Origin: Sarcocystis neurona
Taxonomy: Eukaryota > Apicomplexa > Conoidasida > Eucoccidiorida > Sarcocystidae
Length of the DNA: 64,000 nucleotides
Direction: 5' to 3'
NCBI GenBank assembly: GCA_000727475.1
Contig: KL647291.1
Location: forward strand, 4,883,730 to 4,947,729
In this document: positions 1-20,200 of the stretch, in pieces
How positions within the stretch are numbered: the first letter of the stretch is position 1
How the letters are laid out: the number at the start of each line of letters is the position of its first letter
Position numbers and translations under genes: made by a program
Notes under the pieces: model-generated
What the model was told of the DNA's origin: nothing
The model's database searches: none
What the model saw: only the letters and a program-made list of their open reading frames with translations

Positions 1-745
1 GTCTTCGCGGTCGCGTGCGTTTCACATGCGCGCTGTCGTTCGTGTGTTCACGTACACTGCAGCAGGGCTGCGTCTCCTGAAGGGTGATAAATAGTGTGCC
101 AAGTAGAGGGCGCGACACTCGATTGAACTCGTCGTGGGGCCGCGCCGTTGCTTGCGTTGCCGTTTCCTGATAGATGGAAAAGGCTGTTTGCGGTTGTCGC
201 AGAAGAAAGACGCAGCTTGATAGTCTCCGTGCGACACACTGGTCGCTGGTATTTCACGACGTCGAAAGGGGGGGTAACGGCGCCCTTTCAAGAAGCGCAC
301 TGCACAGTCAGAAGTGGCTTTCTGTAGTGAGGGTAAGCGCCCAAAGCAGCGCTTATGGGCAAGGCCTGCCGACACTTGCACATGGGTAATAGCACCTCAT
401 CCTGTAGCGTCCACACGAGGTTACGCTCCAGCCGGTTCTGAGCAGGCAGCAATGCCAGCGGTGACGACATGCGAGCAGATTTCTTGCATATTACCTTTTT
501 GCTGATTCAGGAATTCTGAGGTTTTGGTGATTCAGAGTCGCTGGTCAAACCATGCGGAACGCCTATTCTCGTCTATGCAGCATGAACGGCGAGTCCAAAG
601 CAGTCCTTTACACCAAAAATGATCGAGCGCCTCTCTCTTTGCTGCCCCATAAGAAAACTGCTTGGAAACGCGGGTTTTCAGCATCCAGCCAACTTCAATC
701 TGTGACTTTTGATTCAACGTACAGGGTCACTTTTTATGCACCGGC
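1..745. other. Spacer downstream of GCN5, no gene recognised
   Basis: Short open frames occur on both strands, but none shows a recognisable motif or a convincing exon with splice sites. It should contain the 3' untranslated region of the minus-strand GCN5 gene, whose stop codon is at 748-746. Confidence 0.4.
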
Positions 746-9123
<8,378 letters not shown>

Positions 9124-9299
9124 CCTGATGAAGTCATCCGTGCAGCCTTTTCTTGCTGCCGTCAAAAGGGCCGTCGCCCTTCCTGTAGCTGGTGCAACTC
9201 ACCTGTGGCCAGAGTGTGTCCTGCTGCTACTGCTTCTTCAGAAAGGTCGATTTGCAGCTGCCACGACAAAAAGTCAAAACCACGTGCAGCAAAACCACG

Positions 9300-12200
9300 T
9301 GGCATTGCTACTGAGGACACTTCCTCTGCCTCTCTGCTTGCAGACGCTGCCCTCTCTCGTGCGTCTGCTGCGGCGACGGCTGCAGCAAGCGTCGTTGTTG
9401 CAGCAGGGGACGGAGGAGGGTAGGGTTGCTACAGCTGTTCTCACCCGGGTACTGTTGCCAATGCTGTTGCAACACAAGACACTGGGGACGGCTGCAGCTG
9501 CTTGCTGCTGCCGCATGGATTGTCAGGACAGACGCTGCTGCTGCTGCTGATGCCGCTGATGATGCTCCCACAGTTGTCGGTGTCGCTGCTGCGTCTCGTT
9601 GGTGTGCCAGCTGCTCCTGCTGCCGCTGTTGCAACCCCGTGCTTCTACACCTTGTGCAGCTGCACTCAACGCAGGTGCATTCATCGCGCGTGCAGACGCG
9701 CTGCCGCCCCAGCCGCGTGCCCTGCGCGTGTGGTGCGTGATGTCGCCGGGTGACTTCTGCTTAAGACGAAGGAGAGGCGTTAGGCCTGGCGTTGCCACTA
9801 CCCTTCTCAGATGTCTCTGCACGTCCTGGGCCACACCGCTCTGCTGGTGTGGCTGTCGGTCTCACGCAGCCGCTGAACGTCTAGCGGGAACTGCAGTTTC
9901 CTTATTCTCGCTCCTCAAGTCGCGGAAGAACGTTCCGTGCTTCTGCTGCTGCTGCCGCACCACGACACAGCAGAGTTACTGCAGCTGCTGCTGCGGGAGG
10001 TCTCGCTAAGTTCTCTGTTCCCGCGCCCCGTCGCTGGGAAGGATCTCCTGCTGCATCAGCCTGTGCGCGTGACTTCACGAGTAGCTGGCGCGCCCCTGGG
10101 AGCTAGCGCTGATGCTGATGGATCTCTTGTGGCGGCTGCCCTTGTTGCACTGCCCTTGTTGCTCCGCCCCGGGATCGCTGTGAGGACAGGTGCTGCACGT
10201 GAGGTTGCGCAGTTCCTCGTCAGGCGTTGCACTAAATCTGCCGCCGCTGGTGTCGCGCAGTATGTATTGCCACGCGTGGTCGCCGCCCTATCGCAGCTGC
10301 TGCTGCTCTGCGGGGTGTACGTGCTCCCGTTGTCGCTTGGTGCGGCTCCTGTTATCCTGTCATAAATTTCTGGGACCGCTGGTCGTGACGTTCATAGCGG
10401 ACTTCTACTGCTGCTGGTACTCCTGCTAGAGTGCGTGTTCCTCTGCTGCCGCATTTGCTGTTTTGCCTGTGCTAGCGTTGCCGTTTTGCCGCCGGTCGCA
10501 TTATGCTTTTCCACATGCCGCCGCTGCCGCTGGTGTTGTTGGCTTGACCCACGTACGCTTATCCTTCGGTCAAACCACCGGCAGGAGAGAGCGAAGACGG
10601 TGCAACAGCAGCAGCAGCAACACCCCCGTACCATACGCTGCTGTTGGGCTGGTGTCCTCGTTCCTTTTGCCAATTTTGTTGCTCACGTGTTGCACAGCTG
10701 CTGCTCTTGAAGTGCCGCGCTGCTGCTGCTGCTCAGGTTTTACTGTTGAGTCGTTTATTTGCCGCCTTTGATGTGTTGCTGTACCGCTGCAGGTGAGCTG
10801 CAATTCTGCTTTTGCTTTTAATCCGCTGTCTTGTTGCAGCTTTTGAGTGGCCGAGATTCAGGTTCTGGTGTGATGTTGCTGAGCTTTGTTGGTGGTGCCG
10901 TCCTCCTGGGGCAGTGTCTGTCTTTATGAGGCACGCGCGGTTGTTTGCAAAGGCAGCGTCAACCACACCAGCACTTCAGTGGCTTTGTACTGGCAACCCT
11001 ATGGTCAGCAATGGCACTCTGTGAGTGGAAGAGCCGCGGCAATGTTGCAGTGGTTTAGCCTGATTTGGGGAAGGAAAGCTAGAGCAGCAGCAGCAGCAGG
11101 AGCGGACGAGGGCTGTCCTCTGTTGCGGCAGGCGCGGAGGATGATGAGGGGCTGCAAATCCAACGTTACATCAGCGAACGCAGACAGAAGAGGCGAAACA
11201 TGCCCAGTCACGGAAAAGCACCAGTTTCACCTTTATCCTCGCACAGCTGCACGGGTTAACCGCACATATACGCAAAAGAAAGTAGTAAGACAGTCACGTG
11301 CGAACGCAGACGGAAGGGGAGAAGCTTGCCCAATTAGCAAAAGGCGCCAGTTTCATCTTTCTCCTCGCACTGGTGCACGGGTATACTGTACATATATGCA
11401 GAAGCAAGTGGTAAATCAATCACACGAGCGCGTTTTGTTCGCACAGGAACGGTTGATGCTGTTGCACTTACAAAGGCGTCGCCGCATGCGCACTTGCAGA
11501 TGCACACAACATGAGATCCGGTGCCTTGAGAAAGTCACGGACGTAGTAGAGAACACCGCAAAGACGGGCGACCGCGCAGAGCGTGCGGCGCGCCACCCTT
11601 GTTCGTGCAGTGGTGACCGGAAGAAGTCCTCGTCCTGCTGCTGCTTACACGCTCTTGCGTGTGTGGTGGTGCTGCTGTCTTACTGCGTACGGCCGTGCTG
11701 GAAGCAGCACTGCTGTTGCTGCCCGTACTCGTGCAGCTGCTGGTCGTGCTGCTGCTGCTGCTGCTACCAGCACCGCACCACACTTTCTGCACTAGTGGCA
11801 TCGTGTGTCTCACAGCACCTGCATACGGTACCCAGGAGACGGTTTCAAATGTTGCTGCCCACGTGCTGGTTCGTCTAACACTCGGTGAGAGGCACCTTGT
11901 AACGGACAGGACGAGATCATATGGTGTGCGAGGTATACAGCCACTGACGGTGTGTTCCTTGGCTAGTCCGCCGTAGTAGCGCTCGGGGGGTGTGTACTGT
12001 GTGCCTCGGAGCGGGACGGGTGACTTCTGGTGCTTGTTAATGGCACTACGCAGTCGGAGGGACAAATGCCAGCAGGAATTGGACGAGAAGCCGCTCGGCA
12101 AAAGCTGCTGCAGCATCAGGAGACGTGCTGCTGAGATCCCGGGGTGAGGTGTGCTTGGCGGTGGCGGGTTGGTTCGAATGTTTCACGTGAGAAATCCCGG

Positions 12201-13400
12201 CTGCCCTTCGAATGGCGCCTGCTGCTCCTCACAGAGCTGGTGTTAGTGAGTTGATGTTGGAACGAAACCGTCGTATACACGCTGTTGAGCCACACGACCC
12301 CGTGTCCCCCGGTATCTGCTGCGGGGGAGAAACCTCTTGAGGCTCGCGCGACGGCGCTCGCCTCTTCCCGCTGGCCGTCAGTATGGTAGCACGGTGAATG
12401 TAGCCGCCCGCTGCTGGTGTTGGTGTCCCATCCCGTGTAGTCTCCAGCAAGTATCTCGCGCATTCGCGTGGCGATGCAGTTGTTACCACACAGCGGTTTG
12501 CAGATGCCACAGGCTTCTTGAGACATACTCTCCACGCCGTCACACGCAACCTGCGACACACACTGATCTGCTGCTGCCACCCCCAGCTGCCGCTGCGGCT
12601 GCTAACAACACGCTGCATCACCTCGACCCACACACACTGCCGCAGGTGTTGCTTTTAGTAGAAGCCACTGCAGGTGCTTCTATTCAGGAGTTCCTGATGA
12701 GAGACTGCTGCAATTGACACTGGCGCTAGAGGCGGCGGGGGCTCCTCCGCGTGAGGTAGTGCTGCGGAAGTTTCACTGGCTGTCACTCCTTCCGAAACGG
12801 AGTCTGAAAATTCTACATGTGAGGGAAAGCTGCGCATCTGCTGCTCGTGTGCACACTCTCATGTGCGCTCCTCGTGGTTCCGCTGCACGTGCTGCATTTA
12901 CTTGCACAATGCACTGCTGCCAATGCGCCTGCCTCACCTTCGCCCGATAAGCACCCGCGTCCACGCTGCCACTGGTCACGATGGCGTGCCGCCGGTGTGC
13001 TCTTCTGTAGCGGGCGCCGCTTTGTTACTCCTGCTGGCGCTGTTCACTCGACTGCTTCTCCGACTTCCGCCTTTTTCACCCTGGTAGCTCCTCTTTTTCA
13101 CGGCTGGTGTTTTCCCATGTGCGTCTACTGTTGCTGCTCACGGCAGTGCTGCTGCTGTCGCTGCTCTGGCAGACAGTGTCACTACGTAACTAGGTGCTCT
13201 GTGTTCTTCCTCCTGTTGCTGCTGCTAAAGCTGCTGTTAATCTTTGTCCTGCAGCCCTTGCTGCCGCCCGTCGCTGCCGTTCTTATAGATGATGCTGCAG
13301 CCTCGTCAGAGCTGACTGGCCACTCAGAGTATTACCGTACAGTCTTACAGTCTGCGCAGTCGCTGTGTTGTCTCCCGGGTTCAGCAACAGTACTGCCTTA
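9300..13400 (-). CDS. Patchy Ser/Gln/Ala-rich coding region, exon structure unresolved
   Basis: I do not recognise this gene. The minus strand carries several stretches of mixed, protein-like composition separated by stops and triplet repeats. One lies at about 10300-10090 (contains DTSGGRFSATPDEELRNLTC). One lies at about 11640-11475 (contains VLYYVRDFLKAPDLMLC) and ends at a good donor, GTAAGTGC. Others lie at 12116-11535 and 12580-12116 (contains RMREILAGDYTGWDTNT), and one near 13330-13200 (contains YSEWPVSSDEAAASS). They fit one or more Eimeria-type genes read towards GCN5, but I could not link them in phase. A plus-strand frame is also open at 10886-11878. Limits are approximate, and this should be read as a coding-potential region, not as one CDS. 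Confidence 0.35.
11174..11425. repeat. Tandem duplication, two units of 126 bp
   Basis: The segment beginning GCGAACGCAGAC at 11174 recurs at 11300 with about 29 differences over 126 bp. The unit is an exact multiple of three, and the plus frame is open through both copies (42 codons each). The conserved cores are QFHLYPRTAARV and QFHLSPRTGARV. By my count about half of the differences fall at third positions of that plus frame. The minus frame whose third positions coincide is stopped in the second copy. Confidence 0.75.
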
Positions 13401-13477
13401 TGTTTCCGCTGCTGCTGACCCTACTGCGGGGTCCTTTTTTTCTGAGTGACAGCCGGTGAAACTTTCGCAGCAATCTC

Positions 13478-16282
13478 TCATTCGAAGGAGCCCTCGCCCC
13501 CCGTAGCCAGCGTCAACTGCAGCAGTTCACAGAAGTGCCTGAATGCTTCAATTGCTCCTGCAAGCTGCACAGGCCCCGCACCGACGGAGGATCCCTAAAA
13601 CCTGGCGGTCTATGGAGAGAGTGTCGTTGTCGGTGGCTGACGACGCTTGTGTTGTCGCTGTTGCCATGTTTTTGTGGTGCAGAAGGTGAACGTTACAAAA
13701 GAGATATCTTTCTCTCTCTATATATACATATTTACGTTTACAATCATCACGTTGCTGTCTACCAATTACAATCTCCATCTGTCCGGGTGGAGGTGGGTAG
13801 ATCCTTTTGTTAACGCGAGTTCCCACACAAAGAAGCAGAGGACAACCCGGCGTCAGCATCCACAGCAGCGTACTTTCTTAGAGGAAGATAATGAGTAGAT
13901 ACCTTCGACTTATCCGGCTTATAATGCTGCAGAAGAGGCGCGTAGGCACCACATACGTGTGGGCACCCGCCGGGACCCCGCGAATCGTGAAGCAACTGCA
14001 GAATGTCCCATCTTGGTCTACGTCGTCCAGCCTGCGGAGGTCGGTGACATCTGGTGTCAGTGATGACGGCTGTCGTAGCGCATCTGTGTGTACGTGTAAG
14101 CACTGATGGGCCGGTCGCAGTGAGCCTGCGCAGTGCTACGCGTATGTAGAGCATACGCGCACGCATTTATGCATGCACGAATATATATATATATATATCT
14201 ATATATATGTACTTGTTTATGCCAATGTGTATAGTCGTGCAGTTGTGCCTCTGCACAAGCGCATTCGTTCTACTGCGCTGCAGGTGGCGGCTGCCTGTAG
14301 AGGATGCACTAGTATACACATTCCTGCTCGCGATGTTGCAATATCTGAAAAATGCAATGCTTCCAGAAAATTTCTCGAAGTAGCGTTGCAGCTAAGGACG
14401 CCGGCAGCACTCTGGCACTTGAGCAGAGGCGCAACGGCCCTTCCGTAGATAAACATCACAAAAAGTCCTACTCAGGTGAGAAGAAGTAAGTTTACATATG
14501 CGTCGCTGCAGCAGCAGCACTTGAGCAGCACATCACGTGCACTGCCCTATAGAAATTTCGAGGAGTGAGAAGAAGTAAGTCTGCATGTGCGTACCCACAG
14601 CAGTAGCACTTGAGCAGGACACCACGTGCACTGTCCTATAAAACATCTCAACGAAACGGCAGGGATCGGTGCCGAGGAAGAGCGGGTTCTGCTGTATCCT
14701 ATGACCTACAGGTCGGTGGTATTGTCACGAAAGTGCGAACCCGAGTTCGACGTCAGCGGCGTCTGCACCTGCGACTTGCCGTAGTGGGTTGTGTGAATAG
14801 GGATACGCTTATAAATGTACGTATACACGCTTGCGTGTCTGTCGCACCTTATACGAATATATGCATACCTGTCTATGCCCATACATACATACATACATGA
14901 ATAAAGAGAGAGACACATACATCCTTTGCAGCAGTAGTCACGCGGGATAATTTACCATTCAAAACTCTGCGGCGTTTCGGTATCCACCTCCACCTCACGT
15001 AGGCTGACAACATATGGTACTACCAGGCTGGGCAATACACATGAATGACCATTCAGTGATGTGCGGACGAAGGCCGGCGGCGCTTGTACGTATAATATAT
15101 ATATACATATACATATATGCATATACATGTACATAAGGACGAACGGTGTGGACGTGGACACATGTGCAGCTTTCATGAAGTATCGTAGGTGCACACAAAC
15201 ACATAGACGCAGACGCGTGTTTTTATCCTTAAATGAAGCTTTGACTCCAGTTTTTGTAGCGGTAGAGCGTACGAATGCACACACTTGTGTATGCACGTTA
15301 GCGCCTATGTATACGCCGGGGAGGTTCACTATAGATCACCGCATATATACAAGATTGTGGTCGCACGCATTTACATCCAGATATGCGCACTTCTGCTAAG
15401 ATGTCTGGCGCATCCATTGACCAGGGTATTCAGGTGATCGTATACTCAAAGGCTTATAGGTGTTTCTTAGTATATTTTTTGGGCAGGATTACACACCAGT
15501 TTATACTTCTCTTTATACACATATAAATCCGGGGAGAGATTTTTGTGTGCTGCAGGTGCATGAGCGCGTGTGCCGCGTCGCCTAATTTACTCAAGTGTTT
15601 CTCCACCTACGTGCGCATGCACATCTGTAGGCCTGTGCTGCAGACCTACGCAATCCTGCAGCTGCTTCAAATGCACCTTAGGCATCAACTTACAAGTCTG
15701 TCTCTCTTCGTTGATCTTCCTGTCTATTTATTTGCTGCATGTATATAGCGACGCGTGTACGTTGTATATTTGTGCTTGAATATGCACCTGCGCCACAAGG
15801 GCTTACAGGCCCCAAGTGTGTATCTGAGATTTCCTTCGGGCACGCGGTACGGTGAAGAATTACAAAATGGACATTCATCCACACAGATGAAGTACACACA
15901 TAGACACACAGACCTACACAGATCCGCTCTACTGGGGGATTGTTTACATTGCATAATTACACAACCACTGATATGTGAATGGCGCCCGCGAACAAAGATC
16001 AGCTGTAATGCCACACAATGTCGCGTGTACTACTGCATGTGTGCACATACGACCGAGTGCACCGCTACACATGTACGCTGATGCCACACGATAGTTTGAA
16101 GCCTCATAATGTAAGCGCGTAACCATACACAATATATACACGTTCTACACACACACATTTGTACCGAAGACACTTGACATTGTAGACCAGCACCTCCGTA
16201 CCACTATATTTCTGCGACCGTGAACGGGTGAGGCGTTCGAAAATGAAGGGCGCTGGAGGTTCACAGCGAAACGCTGACAAGA
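13478..16282 (-). CDS. Hypothetical multi-exon protein (C-terminal exons resolved)
   Basis: Unrecognised protein. The last four exons join in phase: 15027-14956, 14031-13903, 13657-13602, 13557-13478, ending with TGA at 13480-13478. They read through VPYVVSLREVEVDTETPQSF, then WLDDVDQDGTFCSCFTIRGV and AHTYVVPTRLFCSII, to a helical C-terminus AIEAFRHFCELLQLTLATGG. A separate good exon candidate lies upstream at about 16282-16175 (contains PPAPFIFERLTRSRSQKYSG and EVLVYNVKCL; acceptor TTCTTGTCAG, donor GTACAAATG). Between them, near 15.6-15.9 kb, two competing frames are possible, one containing DECPFCNSSPYRV and the other containing MPKVHLKQLQDC, so the middle is unsettled. The gene may extend further upstream. 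The resolved part has no run of repeats, unlike its neighbours. Confidence 0.5.
14178..14212. repeat. (AT)n microsatellite
   Basis: A run of alternating ATATAT interrupted by single C and G bases lies in non-coding sequence between exons of the minus-strand gene. Confidence 0.8.
14476..14653. repeat. Direct tandem repeat, two units of 89 bp
   Basis: GTGAGAAGAAGTAAGT starts at 14476 and again at 14565. Both units continue through a GCAG/ACAG-rich stretch, CACTTGAGCAG, CACGTGCACTG and CCTATA. The block sits in an intron or spacer of the hypothetical gene at 13.5-16.3 kb. The start, GTGAGAAGAAGTAAGT, resembles a splice donor consensus twice over. Confidence 0.8.
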
Positions 16283-17299
16283 ACAGAATCAGAGCCAACT
16301 GCAGGACGGCGGCTATGCGTGGGGACACCGGCAGCTGCATCTGAAAGCAGCGGTACCGCAAAGTGCAGACGCAACATATGCTACAGAAGGGGGAACAATG
16401 AAAACTGTTGTGATGCGGGTCAATGGTCGCAGCGCGTAGTCTCTGCGAGCGCGGTGAGGGTCTGCCGCTGCTTTGCAGGCTACAAACACATATACATCAC
16501 TGTCTAATTACGTAAATGCACACTTCACTGTGTAAGTGCGTACGCATCTACGTAAACGTCTGCCCAGACTTCCAAAGGCACGCCGAGCGAGAAATTCTAC
16601 TTATCTATCCGTCTCCTGTGCTGTGTCCATGAACAAAGTCTAGTGCCGGATATTCGTCGCACCTGATGTCTTCAAGAGGTACAGGACTAGACACACGCCT
16701 TTGTAATGGAAGCCGCAAGCGTGAATACCAGTGCGCCGTCCGGGAAATCGCGTGCAGCAGCTTCCGTAAGTGTAAGACGCCGACACAGAGAAGAGCAGAG
16801 ACGCAAACAACACTGTCTCTTTGACTATCAGCGTACTTACAGTCTTCTCTCACATCCACACATGTACTGCTTGTACACATATTCCTCTGACAGTCCTCCA
16901 TATATTCATCCTTCCGTCTTACTGTATGCACGTGTCTGTGTCTCAAACCGTGTCTCTCTTTCCCCCTCTTACTCTTTTGATACATTTCTCCACTGTAGCA
17001 GTATCCCGGCGATAGCACAGCAGCAGGCGCCAGACAAATCATTTCCCGGCGTCCCTTCCTTCTTTACTTTTCTGAATTGCTTAGCACCTCATGCGTAAAT
17101 CTGCTTTACAGTGTACACATGCGGAAGACAGCGAGCTCGCGGGTGAACCTCCGTACCTTGCAGCATTTACTGAAGAAAATCCTGTCTACATTCCAAATAC
17201 TGTACTACCGGCAGCAGTACAAAGAGTCGGTGCCGACGGGTTGGTTAGGATCGCACGTAAAGTGCTTTATGCGTATCGTAAGGTGGGGCCGACGTACTT

Positions 17300-20200
17300 A
17301 AGTGCTAGCCTACCCAGCAGATCGCCCCCCTAGGGCTCCGAGTCACTGGATGGACGCGCCACATATTTAAGCGACTCCTGCTGTTGTTTCTGTTGCGCGT
17401 GCTGGTGTTGTTACCAACGTTGGCGCTGCTGCTGCTGCTGAGTGTTGTAGCCCTGGGTACGCAGCTTAAAGCGGCACCGTTCGAGACGCGCCTTCTCTCC
17501 TGCATAAGCCCGTGGGTGCTCTTGTTGCCATTGCGCTTGCCGCTTCAGCTAATTGCCACGATGCTGCAGCAGTCTCTGCTGGTGCTGCCTCTGCGACCTC
17601 TGCTGCTGTCGCACTCCTGTTGTGTCACCGCGATGGACAGCTCACACCCTGGCTGCGCCGCAGATGCTTTGGGAGTCGTCCACCAGGAAGTGGGAGATGC
17701 GACGATCCTGTGCGTTACCTCACCACGTATCCCTGCTCCCTCCTCAGAAAGTTTGGCTACTGTAGGCGGTTGAGGTGGCTTCCGTGTACGGAGACGCCTA
17801 AGGGTGCGCCTGAGGTCTTTCGTCAAACCTACCTTCCCAGTTGAAGGCGGGTCAGCCTACGTCTGCTTGTCGTCACAGGGCAGGCGCCGCTTTCTTTGTT
17901 AAGATTTGAAGGCTGAGGCGGATGCGTGCACAGCAGACTGAGCAGCAAGACCAGCAGCACAGCAGAGACTGAAGCAAAAAAGGCCTCAGCAAGGGTCTCG
18001 GGGAAGAAGAGAAGGCAACAGACGACGGGTGACAGCAGCACACTTTTGACGCTGGAGCCGCAGGGGAATTTGGGAGCAGCAAGAGGCGTACTCGTCTAGG
18101 GCAACGCGGCCGCAGCGGCAGTGTTAGCAGCTGCGGCCACCCAGCGCTCGACCCATCTACTGCCCATCGTCGTGAAGAGCCAGCAGCAGTTTGTTCCAGT
18201 TTCTGCAAGACAAACATTGTCTTTCGCGGTGCCGCTGCTGCTGCCTCTTCTGCTGCGACCGGCAACGCTGCTGGTGCTGCTGTCGGAGAAGCTGCTGCTG
18301 TTGCTGGGCTGCAGCGGGAGAAAGACTGAAGAAGTACACGCGCCAAAGGCAAACGGCAGCGAGCTGCTGTCTGGCAGCCTGACAGCAGCAACACCACATC
18401 CCAGCCGCACACGGACATCGACAGACGCATTTTGACGCCGTAAATCAGCCCGGACGTGCGGGGTTGTAGCTCCAGGAATACCGCTTTGAAAAACCGAGCA
18501 ACCAAACAGATACGCGGTACCTTTCACATACGTTGAATGGCCTTTACCCACCCACCCACACACACACACACACACAAATAAGCACACGTATTGTGTGTAT
18601 ATACCTTTAATAATAAGAGACACGAAGAAAGAGACGTAATGCAAGTACACACATACACTTCTGTGTATAGTAACATCTACACCTGCACGTGTGTATACAC
18701 CCGTATGCGTCTACAGCGCGCAACCGCACTAGCTCAGTTTTCTGCTATACAAACGCCCCCACCGCAGTGACACTGACCAAAGAAAAGTTGTAGCCACGGA
18801 CGTCCGTAGCCGACCTGTTATCTAGTACAGTGTGGTCTGCAGCAGCAGCTGCTCGGCGCCACTCCAAGTGTATTTGAAACTGCCTCACGAATGCCTGCTG
18901 TCTCTGCTTTGGCGCATTTTGTTGGTGCTGATGTTGCCGCTGCTGCACTTGTTCATGCTGCTGCCGTTGCTGCCGCTTCTCTAACAGGCGTGCCGCAAGC
19001 ATCCATAGCGGTACGTGACTAAGAGACGGAACATATGTCCCTTCGTCGAAGCGAGCTGCAGCCTCAGCAAACACTTCCAAAAGTAGCAGGCCACCAGCAG
19101 CAGTAGAGACAGCGCCGGCAGCCTCTGCACATGCAGCGGCAACGGGGGCCGTTGCCAATCGGCTGCAAGAAGACACAGGGCCGCAGCGTGAAGGGCGGCT
19201 CTCTGCCGCCTCCGCAGCCGAAACAGCTGCCTTCACTCCTTCGTGGCGGCCCGCAGTGGCAGCGCTGCTGCGCAGAAATCGAATACGAGATTCACTCGCT
19301 GCATCTGCTGCGCAGCAGAGGATCGCCGCCTGGAGTAGCAACAGCAAGGAAGGCACCTGCAGCTGAGGCAGCCGCTCCAGCAGCCACTCCACTATGAACT
19401 GGTGAGAGGACTCTGACAGTAAGTCGACGGCCTGAGTCAGGACACCCGGAGAATGCACGTTTAGGAAAAAAATAACGGCGATACACACATGTGTGCCTAC
19501 TGTAAGCACGCTTGCCTCCAGGTCTAATCCCATGTAAGGACGTATTGGTGCCATACATCTTGAGCGTGCCTACTAAAGTATCTGTATCGCTTATTGTGTC
19601 CACCACACGCTGTAGAAGCACACACATGCACCTACATATATATAAATACATGTATGCGTAGTCAGATGTTATGCGCATGAGTAGAGGCGCCTCGCGTGTC
19701 AGTAGTCTTCACATTGTACGAACAAGGAAATACAAGGTAGAGGTACGCGTCTGTGTTCACCTCTTATGTCGGCTTCTTCGCCCGTCGATGAACAGAAGCT
19801 GCAGGATGCTCTCCCGACAATATTCTTCTTCAACGCAAACGTCTGCCGGCTGAAACGGTCAGGCTCGCATCACGTCCGCTCTGAATCAATACCTGATATA
19901 CATGTCCGTACGTGTAAGTCTTTTTACACGTGACTATATGAAAAAGCATGTTCGTCGGTATACGTATGAGTCCGCATCAGCTGTCTTCAGTATATCCGTA
20001 CGGGTGTGTCTTGTATGTCTAGACAGCACGGTCCGCAGCTGCACCCATTGAAGAGCCAGAGCACGTCGGCATAGACGTGTTGTCTCCGCCAGTGATTTTG
20101 ACCCACAGCGCGTGCACCGAGCGGCAGCTGAAGAGGATGCATACCTGCAGCTCCAGAAGGGAGAGGTAGACGGTGACGAAGAAACTGCAGCAGACATAAA

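Noticed and set aside
9937..10365. Plus-strand Leu/Ala/Val-rich frame of 142 codons
   Set aside because: The minus strand at the same place has a more varied protein-like frame (contains DEELRNLTCSTCPHSDPG); the plus frame looks like its complement.
15790..15900. Zinc-finger-like DECPFC motif on the minus strand
   Set aside because: Only one CxxC pair is visible, and a competing frame (ending THLGP before a GTAAGC donor) joins in phase to MPKVHLKQLQDC; the motif may be fortuitous.
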